From UBA1672 sp050633285 (GTDB lineage: Bacteria > Pseudomonadota > Alphaproteobacteria > Micavibrionales > Micavibrionaceae), in the NCBI GenBank assembly GCA_050633285.1, contig JBOEGG010000002.1, positions 310,001 through 374,000 on the forward strand: DNA of 64,000 nucleotides, read 5' to 3'. A model generated the notes under the pieces. That model was not told where the DNA came from. It made no database searches and worked only from the letters and a program-made list of their open reading frames with translations. Positions 42,753 through 50,993 of this stretch are shown here, one piece after another. Position numbers and translations under genes: made by a program. Each line of letters begins with the position of its first letter. The first letter of the stretch is position 1.

Positions 42753-43301
42753 ATGTCATCCGATACAAAAAAACAAGATCAGCATGAAGGCGCAACCCGC
42801 CGTGATTTTATGCAATTGACGGCCGCAGCTTTCGGCGCAGCCGGTGCAATAACTGTAGCAGTTCCACTAGTTAGCTCTCTTAGACCGGCCAAGGACACGT
42901 TAGCTTTGGCAACGGTAGAGGTCGATCTGAGTGAAATCTCGGAAGGGCAATCTAAAACAGTGATGTGGCAAGGTAAACCCGTCTTTATTCGTCACAGAAC
43001 AAAAGAAGAGATTGAAGAGGCACGCGCCGTTGATGTCCAGTCTTTGACAGATAAAGAAACCGATGAAGATCGTGTGCAAAAGCCAGAATGGCTTGTTACG
43101 ATCGGCGTTTGTACGCACCTTGGATGTATTCCACAAGGGCAAAAAACAACAGATAATCATGGTGATTACGAGGGCTGGTTCTGTCCATGTCACGGATCGC
43201 ACTATGATACGTCAGGACGTATTCGCAAAGGGCCAGCACCGAAAAACCTCGCTGTGCCACCATATGCGTTCATGAACGATACAACAATTAAGATTGGATA
43301 G
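42753..43301 (+). CDS. petA: Ubiquinol-cytochrome c reductase iron-sulfur (Rieske) subunit
   Basis: Rieske subunit of complex III, anchored by its N-terminal helix. The 182-residue protein has a Tat-like signal TRRDFMQLTAAAFGAAGAIT, the 2Fe-2S ligand boxes CTHLGC (with IPQG) and CPCHGSHYD, and the cluster-flanking GPAPKNLAVP. The petA-petB-petC order is standard and petB follows after ten bases. The start is supported by an AAGAGG site. Confidence 0.95.
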   Translation: MSSDTKKQDQHEGATRRDFMQLTAAAFGAAGAITVAVPLVSSLRPAKDTLALATVEVDLSEISEGQSKTVMWQGKPVFIRHRTKEEIEEARAVDVQSLTDKETDEDRVQKPEWLVTIGVCTHLGCIPQGQKTTDNHGDYEGWFCPCHGSHYDTSGRIRKGPAPKNLAVPPYAFMNDTTIKIG

Positions 43302-43311
43302 GGGATAGAAA

Positions 43312-44853
43312 ATGGGAAGCGGATCACGCGAACAATTTGACAATCCGGTCATTGAATGGGTCGACTCACGTCTACCGGTTTTCACTATGATGCAAAAAGA
43401 ATACGGGGTGTTTCCAACGCCGCGTAACTTTAACTACTTTTGGAATTTTGGCGCGATTGCGATGTTTATGCTGATGACAATGATTGTCACTGGTATTTTC
43501 TTGGCGATGCACTATACGGCGGATACGAAGCTTGCCTTTGATAGTGTTGAACGTATTATGCGTGACGTGAATGGCGGGTGGTTGATTCGTTATATTCATA
43601 TGAATGGTGCGTCATTCTTCTTTATTGCCGTTTATATCCACATGTTTCGCGGTATGTATTATGGATCATACAAACGTCCGCGTGAGTTACTGTGGATTCT
43701 TGGTGTGGTTATTTTCCTATTAATGATGGCAACGGCCTTTATCGGATATGTTCTTCCTTGGGGGCAGATGAGCCTTTGGGGTGCGACAGTTATCACAAAC
43801 CTCTTTTCTGCAATACCGGTTGTTGGTGATTGGGTCGTTGTAACTTTATGGGGTGGTTTTGCCGTTGATAACCCAACGCTTACACGCTTCTTTGCGTTGC
43901 ACTATCTGTTACCGTTCGTGATCTTTGCTGTTGTATTTCTACATATTTGGGCACTGCACGTAACCGGATCAAATAACCCAATTGGGTTAGAGCCAAAAAG
44001 TGAAAAAGACACATTGCCATTCCACCCTTATTACACAATGAAGGATAGTTTTGGTCTGGTCGTCTTTATCATCTTCTATGCATTATTTATCTTTTATATG
44101 CCTGATGCATTGGGGCACCCTGATAACTATATTCCGGCAAACCCGCTTGTAACGCCTGCGCATATCGTGCCTGAGTGGTACTTCCTACCGTTCTATGCAA
44201 TCTTGCGTGCGATTACATTCAACATCAATTTGTATATGATGGCTGGTGTTGGTCTCTTGGCTGTGTTCATGGTGGAGTTCATTTGGCGCCATTCGCCGAA
44301 ATACCTTGGAAAAGGTGCTGGTGCTGCTTTACTTGTAATTGGTGGTGGACTTGCTCTATTCGGTTTAATCGGTGATGCGAATCAAGGGTTAGGTATTCCG
44401 TTAACGTCTGCGGAAAGTGCGCCGATCTCTGCGAAACTTGGTGGTGTATTGGCCATGTTCGGATCAATCGGTTTGCTTGTTATTCTTCCATGGTTGGATA
44501 ATCATCCGTTACGTTCGGCACGTTACCGTCCATTGTTCCGTATTTTCCTTTTGATCTTTGTATTTAGTGTTTGTGTACTGGGTTATGCCGGTTCTCAGGC
44601 GGCTGATAAGACATATTGGTCAACATGCCTTGGTGATGCACATGCATGCGAAGCCGTTGCACATGGGGATCTTGAACATATTGAAGAAGGGCATGAGCCT
44701 ACGGTATTGAAATTCGACAACACAATGTTGGCGCAGGCCTTTACCGGGTTTTACTTCCTATTCTTATTAATCATTCTTCCGCTTCTCAGCCGTTTTGAAA
44801 AAGGACGGGAACTCCCGACCTCTATTCATGAAGCTGTATTGGCAAAGCATTAA
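43312..44853 (+). CDS. petB: Cytochrome b of the bc1 complex, with two insertions
   Basis: Membrane heme-b subunit that oxidises ubiquinol. The 513-residue protein has the HMNGASFFF and AFIGYVLPWGQMSLWGATVI regions, the heme-ligand His residues, and PEWYFLPFYAILRA at the Qo site. It is about 70-90 residues longer than bacterial cytochrome b usually is. About 70 extra residues (301-374) lie between ILRA and KLGGVLAMFGS and contain two further hydrophobic helices. A second insertion (about 436-472, with Cys at both ends of CLGDAHAC) sits before the last helix. Otherwise the protein looks intact. Confidence 0.93.
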   Translation: MGSGSREQFDNPVIEWVDSRLPVFTMMQKEYGVFPTPRNFNYFWNFGAIAMFMLMTMIVTGIFLAMHYTADTKLAFDSVERIMRDVNGGWLIRYIHMNGASFFFIAVYIHMFRGMYYGSYKRPRELLWILGVVIFLLMMATAFIGYVLPWGQMSLWGATVITNLFSAIPVVGDWVVVTLWGGFAVDNPTLTRFFALHYLLPFVIFAVVFLHIWALHVTGSNNPIGLEPKSEKDTLPFHPYYTMKDSFGLVVFIIFYALFIFYMPDALGHPDNYIPANPLVTPAHIVPEWYFLPFYAILRAITFNINLYMMAGVGLLAVFMVEFIWRHSPKYLGKGAGAALLVIGGGLALFGLIGDANQGLGIPLTSAESAPISAKLGGVLAMFGSIGLLVILPWLDNHPLRSARYRPLFRIFLLIFVFSVCVLGYAGSQAADKTYWSTCLGDAHACEAVAHGDLEHIEEGHEPTVLKFDNTMLAQAFTGFYFLFLLIILPLLSRFEKGRELPTSIHEAVLAKH

Positions 44854-44873
44854 AAGCAGGAGCACGAAATATT

Positions 44874-45641
44874 ATGTTTGTACGTAATTTACTAATCGCC
44901 GTAATCGTTGGTATAACGCCTGTTTCAGGTGCATATGCCGGTGGTGGAGAAGGGCCTGCAATCCCTTCTCAGGATTGGAGTTTCTCCGGACCTTTCGGAA
45001 CATATGATAAAGGTGCGATGCAGCGCGGGTATAAAATTTACCGTGAAGTTTGTGCATCTTGTCACTCTATGAAGCGTATTTATTTCCGCAACTTAGAGGC
45101 TCTTGGCTATAACGAAGCGCAAATCAAAAATATCGCATCGGAATATACGGTAGAAGATGGCCCAAATGATGAAGGTGACATGTTCGAACGTTCTGCTTTG
45201 CCGAGTGACCGTTTTGTCTCTCCATTCGCAAATGATGCTGCTGCAAAATATGCAAATGGCGGTGCTTTTCCTCCTGATTTGTCTTTGATTACAAAGGCGC
45301 GCGCAAATGGCCCAAACTATGTTTATGCGCTTTTGACAGGGTATGAAGATCACGCTCCACATGGTGAAGAATTGGCAGACGGTCAATATTGGAATACATA
45401 TTTCCCGGGACATAAGCTATCGATGGCTCCACCTTTAATGGATGGTCAAGTATCATACGAAGATGGATCTGCTGAAACATTAAATCAATATGGACATGAT
45501 ATGGTGCAGTTTTTGTCATGGGCTGCAGACCCATATATGGAAGAACGTAAAGAAACAGGATTGAAAGTTATTCTTTTCCTTATCGTTTTCGCCGGTGTTA
45601 TGTACGCAGTAAAACGTAAGATTTGGGCAGACGTTCATTAA
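44874..45641 (+). CDS. petC: Cytochrome c1
   Basis: Heme-c subunit of complex III. The 255-residue protein has a signal peptide (1-20, GAYA), the heme-binding CASCH in EVCASCHSMKRIYFRNLEAL, the axial Met region KLSMAPPLMDGQVSYEDGS, and a C-terminal membrane anchor (VILFLIVFAGVMYAVKRKIW). It follows petB with 20 bases between. A terminator follows at 45680. Confidence 0.95.
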   Translation: MFVRNLLIAVIVGITPVSGAYAGGGEGPAIPSQDWSFSGPFGTYDKGAMQRGYKIYREVCASCHSMKRIYFRNLEALGYNEAQIKNIASEYTVEDGPNDEGDMFERSALPSDRFVSPFANDAAAKYANGGAFPPDLSLITKARANGPNYVYALLTGYEDHAPHGEELADGQYWNTYFPGHKLSMAPPLMDGQVSYEDGSAETLNQYGHDMVQFLSWAADPYMEERKETGLKVILFLIVFAGVMYAVKRKIWADVH

Positions 45642-45679
45642 GTTATAAATACCTTGTATCACATTGATATAGGAATAAG

Positions 45680-45712
45680 ACGCGCCTTCGGTTATAGTGA
45701 GGGCGCGTTTTT
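45680..45712 (+). terminator. Rho-independent terminator after petABC
   Basis: ACGCGCC (45680-45686) pairs with GGCGCGT (45702-45708), extended by further pairs (TTC with GAG), followed by TTTTT. It closes the pet operon, 39 bases after petC. Confidence 0.85.
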
Positions 45713-45739
45713 AATATGTAATTGAGCGGGGAGAATTAC

Positions 45740-46291
45740 GTGCGTGATACAAAGCAGGAAATACTAAGCTTTTGGTTTGAGGAAACATCACCGCAGCAAT
45801 GGTTTCACAAAAATGAAACATTTGATGAAGAGATACGCGCGCGTTTTATGGTGACATATGAAATGGCAAAAAAAGACTTATGTGTTGAGTGGACAAAGAA
45901 TGCAGATGGTGTTCTTGCACTTTGTCTGGTCTTGGATCAGTTCCCGCGCAATATGTTCCGAGAATCTCCAAAAGCATTTGAAACAGATGATAAAATAAAA
46001 ATGATCGTGATAGAGGCTCTGCATAAGGGGTTTGATATGGTTCTAAACCCAGTTAAACGCCGCTTTATGTATATGCCCTTTATGCATAGTGAAAGCCTAA
46101 ACGATCAAAAGCGTTGCATCAGATTATTTGAAACAATGAAAAACGATGACCCGTTAAGCTACGAATATGCGGTAAAACACAAGGATGTGATTGAGAAATT
46201 TAATCGTTTCCCGCATAGAAATAAAGTTTTGGGGCGTGAAAGCTCTGAAGAAGAGTTAAGCTATCTAAGCTTACCTGGAGCAGGGTTCTAA
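45740..46291 (+). CDS. DUF924 family protein
   Basis: The 183-residue protein matches the DUF924 pattern: EILSFWFEETSPQQWFHKNE, then DEEIRARFMVTYEMAK, LALCLVLDQFPRNMFRESPK, and RRFMYMPFMHSESLNDQKRC. The family is all-helical (a TPR-like fold) and of unknown function. The start is GTG at 45740 because GGGGAG lies seven bases upstream; a TTG at 45722 is an alternative. It stands alone after petC. Confidence 0.88.
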   Translation: MRDTKQEILSFWFEETSPQQWFHKNETFDEEIRARFMVTYEMAKKDLCVEWTKNADGVLALCLVLDQFPRNMFRESPKAFETDDKIKMIVIEALHKGFDMVLNPVKRRFMYMPFMHSESLNDQKRCIRLFETMKNDDPLSYEYAVKHKDVIEKFNRFPHRNKVLGRESSEEELSYLSLPGAGF

Positions 46292-46364
46292 TCAATTATT
46301 TGATACGATTCGTATATTAGTGTTTTCAGTAATTAATTGTCCTGTATGCATAATTGAGATTTCT

Positions 46365-46393
46365 TTGCACATCGTCCTTTTTCCCCGTATTCT
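46365..46393 (+). promoter_or_regulatory. Promoter for the DUF465-type gene
   Basis: TTGCAC (46365-46370), 17 bases, then TATTCT (46388-46393). This would start transcription about 30 bases before the next ATG, and a strong AAAGGAG site follows. A good sigma70-type match. Confidence 0.5.
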
Positions 46394-46430
46394 ATAAGTA
46401 TATCTAACTTTTCTGAAAGGAGTTCTCTTT

Positions 46431-46601
46431 ATGCCTGAGAATGCACGTGTCGAAGCTTTACGAACAAAGCACATGGATCTATCAAGGAAAATTGAAGATG
46501 CACAAAGGACTTTATCAATAGACGATTTTGATATAAACGACCTGAAAAAACAAAAATTATCAGTAAAAGAAGAATTATGTGTGGAAGAGCGTAGGGCCTA
46601 A
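46431..46601 (+). CDS. DUF465 (YdcH-like) small protein
   Basis: A 56-residue protein beginning MPENARVEALRTKHMDLSRK, then IEDAQRTLSIDDFDINDLKK and ending VEERRA. Its length, the LRTKHxDLxxxIxxA N-terminal helix and the second helix LKKQKLSVKEEL match the DUF465/YdcH family of small coiled-coil proteins. The function is unknown. The ribosome site AAAGGAG is optimal, and a bidirectional terminator follows. Confidence 0.85.
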   Translation: MPENARVEALRTKHMDLSRKIEDAQRTLSIDDFDINDLKKQKLSVKEELCVEERRA

Positions 46602-46639
46602 TACGTTTAGGACTATGCCCCAAGAAGTAGAGTAAAAAA

Positions 46640-46667
46640 AGCCAGAGGTGGTTTCCCTCTGGCTTTT
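46640..46667. terminator. Bidirectional terminator between the DUF465 gene and trcR
   Basis: AGCCAGAGG (46640-46648) and CCTCTGGCT (46656-46664) are perfect reverse complements around a seven-base loop, with an A-run (from about 46633) on the left and T's on the right. It can end both the rightward DUF465 gene and the leftward trcR. Confidence 0.85.
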
Positions 46668-46692
46668 AATTTGAATCTATTTAATTCAAGAA

Positions 46693-47403
46693 TTATTCGT
46701 CATTATTGTCCGTTGGGGCAATAGAACTGGATAAAAAGTTAGAAAAGTCAAATGCACTTGTTGATGATGAGCCACTCTCATTATCGCTTTCATATTTTGC
46801 ATTATTTTCTTGTGCCAGCTTCTCTTCTCTTTCCGCTTTAACAGCTTCAGGATCTTTACCTGCAGCTTTTAAGCCTTTTACATATGCATTTTCAAACTCT
46901 TGATATGTACAAAGACCAAGCTCCGCAGGGTGGCGCGGACGTAAGTTTGGAGTATTCTGGTGCGTGCGCTCACGAATAGATGTGATCGTTGGCTTTGTTG
47001 TTCCAACAAGCTTACAAATTTGTGCATCTGAAATTTCAGGGTTGTGCTTTAAAATATAAGCAACAGCATCCGGCTTATCACCGCGTTTGGATACAGGTGT
47101 ATAACGTGGACCTTTTGATCTTACTTTAACAGTCGGTAAATCACGTTTTGCAATTTTTAGAGGGCGCGCATGGTCTTCTTCGCTTTTCTCTAATTCAGCT
47201 TTGGTAAGTTCACCATGTTCAATAGGGTCGCGACCAACAAGGCCTCTACCAATATCTTCATTGGCAAGCGCTTCAACTTCAATTTCTGTAATTCCAGTGA
47301 AATCGGCAATCTGTTTGAACGTAAGTGCCGTATTTTCGATTAACCATACAGACGTCGCCTTTGGCATAAGTAGCGTTGTTGTCTCTTGTGCGGCCTTGGC
47401 CAT
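46693..47403 (-). CDS. trcR: Cell-cycle transcriptional regulator TrcR (DUF1013)
   Basis: The 236-residue protein is a clear DUF1013 member: MPKATSVWLIENTALTFKQI, ADFTGITEIEVEALANEDIG, RGLVGRDPIEHGELTKAELE and ISDAQICKLVGTTKPTITSI. The first and last segments resemble helix-turn-helix motifs. The family is described in alphaproteobacteria as cell-cycle-linked regulator TrcR that associates with transcription. The C-terminal 60 residues are Ser-rich and variable. It stands alone. Confidence 0.92.
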   Translation of the reverse strand: MAKAAQETTTLLMPKATSVWLIENTALTFKQIADFTGITEIEVEALANEDIGRGLVGRDPIEHGELTKAELEKSEEDHARPLKIAKRDLPTVKVRSKGPRYTPVSKRGDKPDAVAYILKHNPEISDAQICKLVGTTKPTITSIRERTHQNTPNLRPRHPAELGLCTYQEFENAYVKGLKAAGKDPEAVKAEREEKLAQENNAKYESDNESGSSSTSAFDFSNFLSSSIAPTDNNDE

Positions 47404-47647
47404 TGCTGTCTCCTTAACATCAATTAAAAATCATAAAGGGCATCGAAACCCATCCCTAGGTTTAATGTTCAAATTACGTATAATTTAGGGAATACGCGCA
47501 CTATAAGCTATCTTTTCACGGAATTCCAGTTTTTTTTCGATCCGATTTTTGTATGTTATCCCCTAATATATGGATTGCTTTTATTGAGGGATAATTTTAA
47601 TCTTTTCATGTCATACTAAGTGGTTTCATAAGGGTAAAGGCATAGCA
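47404..47647. other. Intergenic region upstream of trcR and the DUF1192 gene
   Basis: About 240 bases between divergent genes. I see AT-rich sequence and no gene. A GGGGATAACATACA-like and TATCCCCT/ AGGGGATA-type repeat (around 47560 and 47590) is only weakly symmetrical. Confidence 0.2.
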
Positions 47648-47827
47648 ATGTTTGATGAAGAGCTCCCGAAAAAAGTCTCGGCTGACTTTCCAAGAAATCT
47701 GGAAAATATGTCCGTTGAAGAGTTAAAAGCATATGTCGCAGAATTAAAAAATGAAATCGCGCGTGTTGAGGGCGATATAGATAAGAAAAAAGCATCACAG
47801 AATGCAGCAGCAGCATTCTTTAATTAA
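47648..47827 (+). CDS. DUF1192 small protein
   Basis: A 59-residue protein starting MFDEELPKKVSADFPRNLEN. It contains MSVEELKAYVAELKNEIARV (the conserved SVEEL-helix of the family) and ends ASQNAAAAFFN. This is the DUF1192 pattern, a short alphaproteobacterial coiled coil of unknown function. It precedes guaC by 26 bases. No strong ribosome site is seen, but the family match is convincing. Confidence 0.88.
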   Translation: MFDEELPKKVSADFPRNLENMSVEELKAYVAELKNEIARVEGDIDKKKASQNAAAAFFN

Positions 47828-47853
47828 TAAATATAGAATAGTAAAGGTAAATC

Positions 47854-48897
47854 ATGCGCATAGAAGAAGATGTTAAACTAGATTTTAAAGATGTTTTAAT
47901 TCGCCCAAAGCGTTCTACTCTGGCGAGTCGTAAGGATGTCGATATTTCGCGTGAATTCACATTTAAGTGGAGCGGAAGGCAATATAACGGCGTACCAATC
48001 ATTGCTGCCAACATGGATGGAGTAGGGACATTCGAGATGGCAAAGGCTTTCGTAGAAACACAAAGTGGTATGAGCGTTGCCCTACATAAGCATTACCCTA
48101 TAGAATCTATGATTGAATTTTTTGATAACAACCCCGTATCTTCCGCTTGGTATAGTATTGGTATGGTCAAAAGCGATCAGGAACGTTTACAAGAGTTTTT
48201 GAAGCAACGCCCTGATAAAATTGAAAAAATATGTGTAGATGTCGCAAATGGTTATAGTGAGCATTTCGTTGATTTTGTCAAACGCACGCGTGAAATTGTG
48301 CCGGATGTAACAATTATGGCCGGTAACGTTGTAACCGGTGAAATGGTGGAGGAGCTGATCTTAGCCGGTGTTGATGTTGTAAAGGTGGGAATTGGCCCGG
48401 GCAGTGTTTGTACAACACGTAAAAAAACCGGCGTTGGTTATCCGCAATTATCCGCAATTATTGAATGTGCGGATGCGGCACATGGCTTGGGTGGTTTGAT
48501 TTGTGCCGATGGTGGATGCGCAGTTCCCGGCGATATTGCGAAAGCTTTTGGTGCGGGCGCAGATTTTATTATGCTTGGTGGAATGCTCGCAGGGCACGAT
48601 CAGGCAGAGCAAATAATTACAGAAGAAGATGGTAAGAAGTTCGTTACTTTCTATGGTATGAGCAGTGATACCGCAATGACTAAACATAAAGGCGGCGTCG
48701 CGGAATATCGTGCAAGTGAAGGGAAGACAGTAAAAATACCATATCGTGGAGATGTTCAAAACTCTCTACAAGATATTCTCGGTGGTGTGCGTTCGGCTTG
48801 TACTTACGTTGGTGCGCGCCAGTTAAAAGAGCTGTCAAAGCGAACAACTTTTATCCGCGTAAGCCAACAACTCAATACGGTATTCGGTGATAAATAG
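47854..48897 (+). CDS. guaC: GMP reductase GuaC
   Basis: Converts GMP to IMP with NADPH in purine salvage. The 347-residue protein has LDFKDVLIRPKRSTLASRKD at the N-terminus, the (beta/alpha)8 IMPDH/GMPR signature around the catalytic Cys (GIGPGSVCTTRKKTGVGYPQ), and FYGMSSDTAMTKHKGGVAEY typical of GMP reductase rather than IMPDH; no CBS domains are present. It probably follows the DUF1192 gene in one transcript. Confidence 0.95.
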   Translation: MRIEEDVKLDFKDVLIRPKRSTLASRKDVDISREFTFKWSGRQYNGVPIIAANMDGVGTFEMAKAFVETQSGMSVALHKHYPIESMIEFFDNNPVSSAWYSIGMVKSDQERLQEFLKQRPDKIEKICVDVANGYSEHFVDFVKRTREIVPDVTIMAGNVVTGEMVEELILAGVDVVKVGIGPGSVCTTRKKTGVGYPQLSAIIECADAAHGLGGLICADGGCAVPGDIAKAFGAGADFIMLGGMLAGHDQAEQIITEEDGKKFVTFYGMSSDTAMTKHKGGVAEYRASEGKTVKIPYRGDVQNSLQDILGGVRSACTYVGARQLKELSKRTTFIRVSQQLNTVFGDK

Positions 48898-48979
48898 ATT
48901 ATTTGTTGAACAAACTTGCAAGCGCAAGCCCAAATAGATACAGTGTGCGCTCAGAATTTCTAACTTGATGGAGCCTTTT

Positions 48980-49357
48980 ATGGACGATATTCAAACACGC
49001 TTACAAGAAACATCCCAAAACTGCTTGAAAGCTTATGTCGAATGGGAAACACAAAAGCAAGACCCTAAAGCTCAAGAAGGTTTAAGTTCCGCAATTCATG
49101 AGCTGCGTAAAGTTTCTTCACGCTTGGAAATTGAGTTGGCGATCAGTGAACGTGATCAAATGACATCACAGCCATTGCCAATTCCACATCACAAATCAAC
49201 TCAGAAATCTAAAAAGAAATCTATTCAAATTTCTGATAACGAGGGTGGCCCGGCAAGAAAGCCATCAGGCCCTGTTGTTGAAAGTAAGGGACCAAAGCGT
49301 CGCCGCAGCCCATCTGCGCCTCGTAAAGCTTCTGGCGGTGATGCTCCAAGCGAATAA
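48980..49357 (+). CDS. Hypothetical protein with basic tail
   Basis: The 125-residue protein has a helical N-terminus (MDDIQTRLQETSQNCLKAYV) and a Lys/Arg/Pro/Ser-rich C-terminus (PARKPSGPVVESKGPKRRRS, PSAPRKASGG). The basic tail suggests nucleic-acid or ribosome association, which is inference. GGAG lies six bases before the ATG at 48980; ATG at 48968 is also in frame. It converges on gloB with five bases between stops. Confidence 0.65.
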   Translation: MDDIQTRLQETSQNCLKAYVEWETQKQDPKAQEGLSSAIHELRKVSSRLEIELAISERDQMTSQPLPIPHHKSTQKSKKKSIQISDNEGGPARKPSGPVVESKGPKRRRSPSAPRKASGGDAPSE

Positions 49358-49362
49358 CAGAA

Positions 49363-50088
49363 TTAGAAATTATCTTTCTTTTTACGAAGCGCGGCGAATT
49401 CCTCCGCGCTTTTTGCTTGCATGAATATATTAGTCTGTTTTTCAAGGCCGATAGATGTGGGCAGGGTAGGCTTGCCTTCTTTACGTAATGCTTTAACTTC
49501 TTCAATGCGCGCTCTTAAAACTGGATTGTTACGATCATAAGAGAGGCAAAAGCCTGCATTACCCTTTGTGTATTCATGTCCGCAATAGACAAGCGTCTCA
49601 TCAGGAAGTTCCATAAGCCGTTGAAGTGAAATGTACATTTGCTCTGGCGTTCCTTCAAATAAACGGCCACATCCCATGGAAAATAATGTGTCTCCTGTAA
49701 AGACAATACCGCTTTCTTCAAAGTAATAGCAAAGCGCACCTGCCGTATGGCCGGGGGTTTCTATTGTGCGCATAATATCGCCACCAAAGTCAAAGCTCTC
49801 ATTGTCGTTTAGTGGGATATCAACTTGGCCAATGCGCTGTTTTTCTTTTGCTGGAGCAATAATTTTCGTTCCGTATCGTTTCGTTATTTTTGCATTACCA
49901 TCTACATGATCCCAATGGTGGTGCGTGTTAATAATGTAATCAGGGACAAAGTCATGTGCATCTAAAAACTCTATAATAGGGTCAGCTTCACCAGGGTCTA
50001 TGATCGCACTAACCCCTTGTGCTGTTTGTATAAAGTATGCGTAATTCTGATTGTGTGGAATGATGGGCAATATATGAACATGGATCAT
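49363..50088 (-). CDS. gloB: Hydroxyacylglutathione hydrolase GloB
   Basis: Metallo-beta-lactamase-fold enzyme, glyoxalase II. The 241-residue protein shows the metal motif TxHxHxDH as NTHHHWDHVDGNAKITKR, then TPGHTAGALCYYFEESGIVF with FTGDTLFSMGCGRLFEGTPE and VYCGHEYTKGNAGFCLSYDR, all GloB-typical. Its start overlaps the end of the methyltransferase gene by four bases (ATGA), so it is coupled to it. Confidence 0.95.
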   Translation of the reverse strand: MIHVHILPIIPHNQNYAYFIQTAQGVSAIIDPGEADPIIEFLDAHDFVPDYIINTHHHWDHVDGNAKITKRYGTKIIAPAKEKQRIGQVDIPLNDNESFDFGGDIMRTIETPGHTAGALCYYFEESGIVFTGDTLFSMGCGRLFEGTPEQMYISLQRLMELPDETLVYCGHEYTKGNAGFCLSYDRNNPVLRARIEEVKALRKEGKPTLPTSIGLEKQTNIFMQAKSAEEFAALRKKKDNF

Positions 50089-50993
50089 GGTTTTGCTTTC
50101 TCTCCGGTTTGAAATTCTTTTGCACCTAGTGCTTTAGCTAAACTATTTTGTGCGCTACCCGGTTTTAGTGGCTTTTGCTGAGAACTATCCGGTGCCCAGC
50201 CTAACAAAAATATAACTTCAAAATGCGTAACGATACGCCCCGATTCCTCGGCAAACTGTTCATGGTACCGTTGTGCAACTTGCATAAAAAACTGTTTATT
50301 AAGAGGTGTCTTATCGCGTGCAAGAATGGCATTGCCTTCGCCCATACCACGAAGGTCATGCAGTAATTTAAAAATACTATCATAAGTCACTGTTATTATT
50401 TCAGAATCCACAACAGGAAGTGCAAATCCAGCGCGCTGTAACAAATCACCCATTTGAGGTTTATCCGCAAAAGGGAAGATGCGCGGACTGATCCCTCCGA
50501 ACATAGACATTTCCGTTTCGGTGATGACATGGCGAAGCTGATGCAGTGTTTCTCCACCCAACATAGATGCCATGAATAACCCGTCATTCTTTAATGCTTG
50601 ACGAATTTGTAGCAAACTTCCGGGTAGATCATTAACACTATGTAGGTTTAAATTACTAAGAATTAAGTCGCACGAGCGTGGCGCGATAGGTAAAAACTCT
50701 TCACTCGCCTGAATATAATGAGGGCAGGGGCTAAGCGGTGTATTACATAGATCAAGTGTATAGAGCTGATTGATTTTGGGATGAGTGACCTCAACAGGTA
50801 TGCGTGAGCCTATATGAATACCACGCTCAAAATCTCGATTAATATCAAGAAGTCGATCATCTAACTGATTTTTACTCCATTTGAATAAAAAGTCATAATC
50901 AGAAAAGGATTTCTGCGCACGTTCACGGTTTTCTTTGATCCTGTGACGGTCAAAAACTTCTATATCAGAGGTGCTTTGTGCTGCAATTACCAT
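50085..50993 (-). CDS. SAM-dependent methyltransferase, NDUFAF5/BioC-like
   Basis: The 302-residue protein starts with a conserved VFDRHRIKENRERAQKSF and has an SAM region (PRSCDLILSNLNLHSVNDLP) and MLGGETLHQLRHVITETEM. In alphaproteobacteria, close relatives are annotated as methyltransferase-domain proteins related to mitochondrial NDUFAF5 (complex I assembly). The canonical GxGxG motif is degenerate in this protein. It overlaps the upstream 908-residue gene by seven bases and gloB by four, so the three are translationally coupled. Confidence 0.82.
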   Translation of the reverse strand: MVIAAQSTSDIEVFDRHRIKENRERAQKSFSDYDFLFKWSKNQLDDRLLDINRDFERGIHIGSRIPVEVTHPKINQLYTLDLCNTPLSPCPHYIQASEEFLPIAPRSCDLILSNLNLHSVNDLPGSLLQIRQALKNDGLFMASMLGGETLHQLRHVITETEMSMFGGISPRIFPFADKPQMGDLLQRAGFALPVVDSEIITVTYDSIFKLLHDLRGMGEGNAILARDKTPLNKQFFMQVAQRYHEQFAEESGRIVTHFEVIFLLGWAPDSSQQKPLKPGSAQNSLAKALGAKEFQTGEKAKP

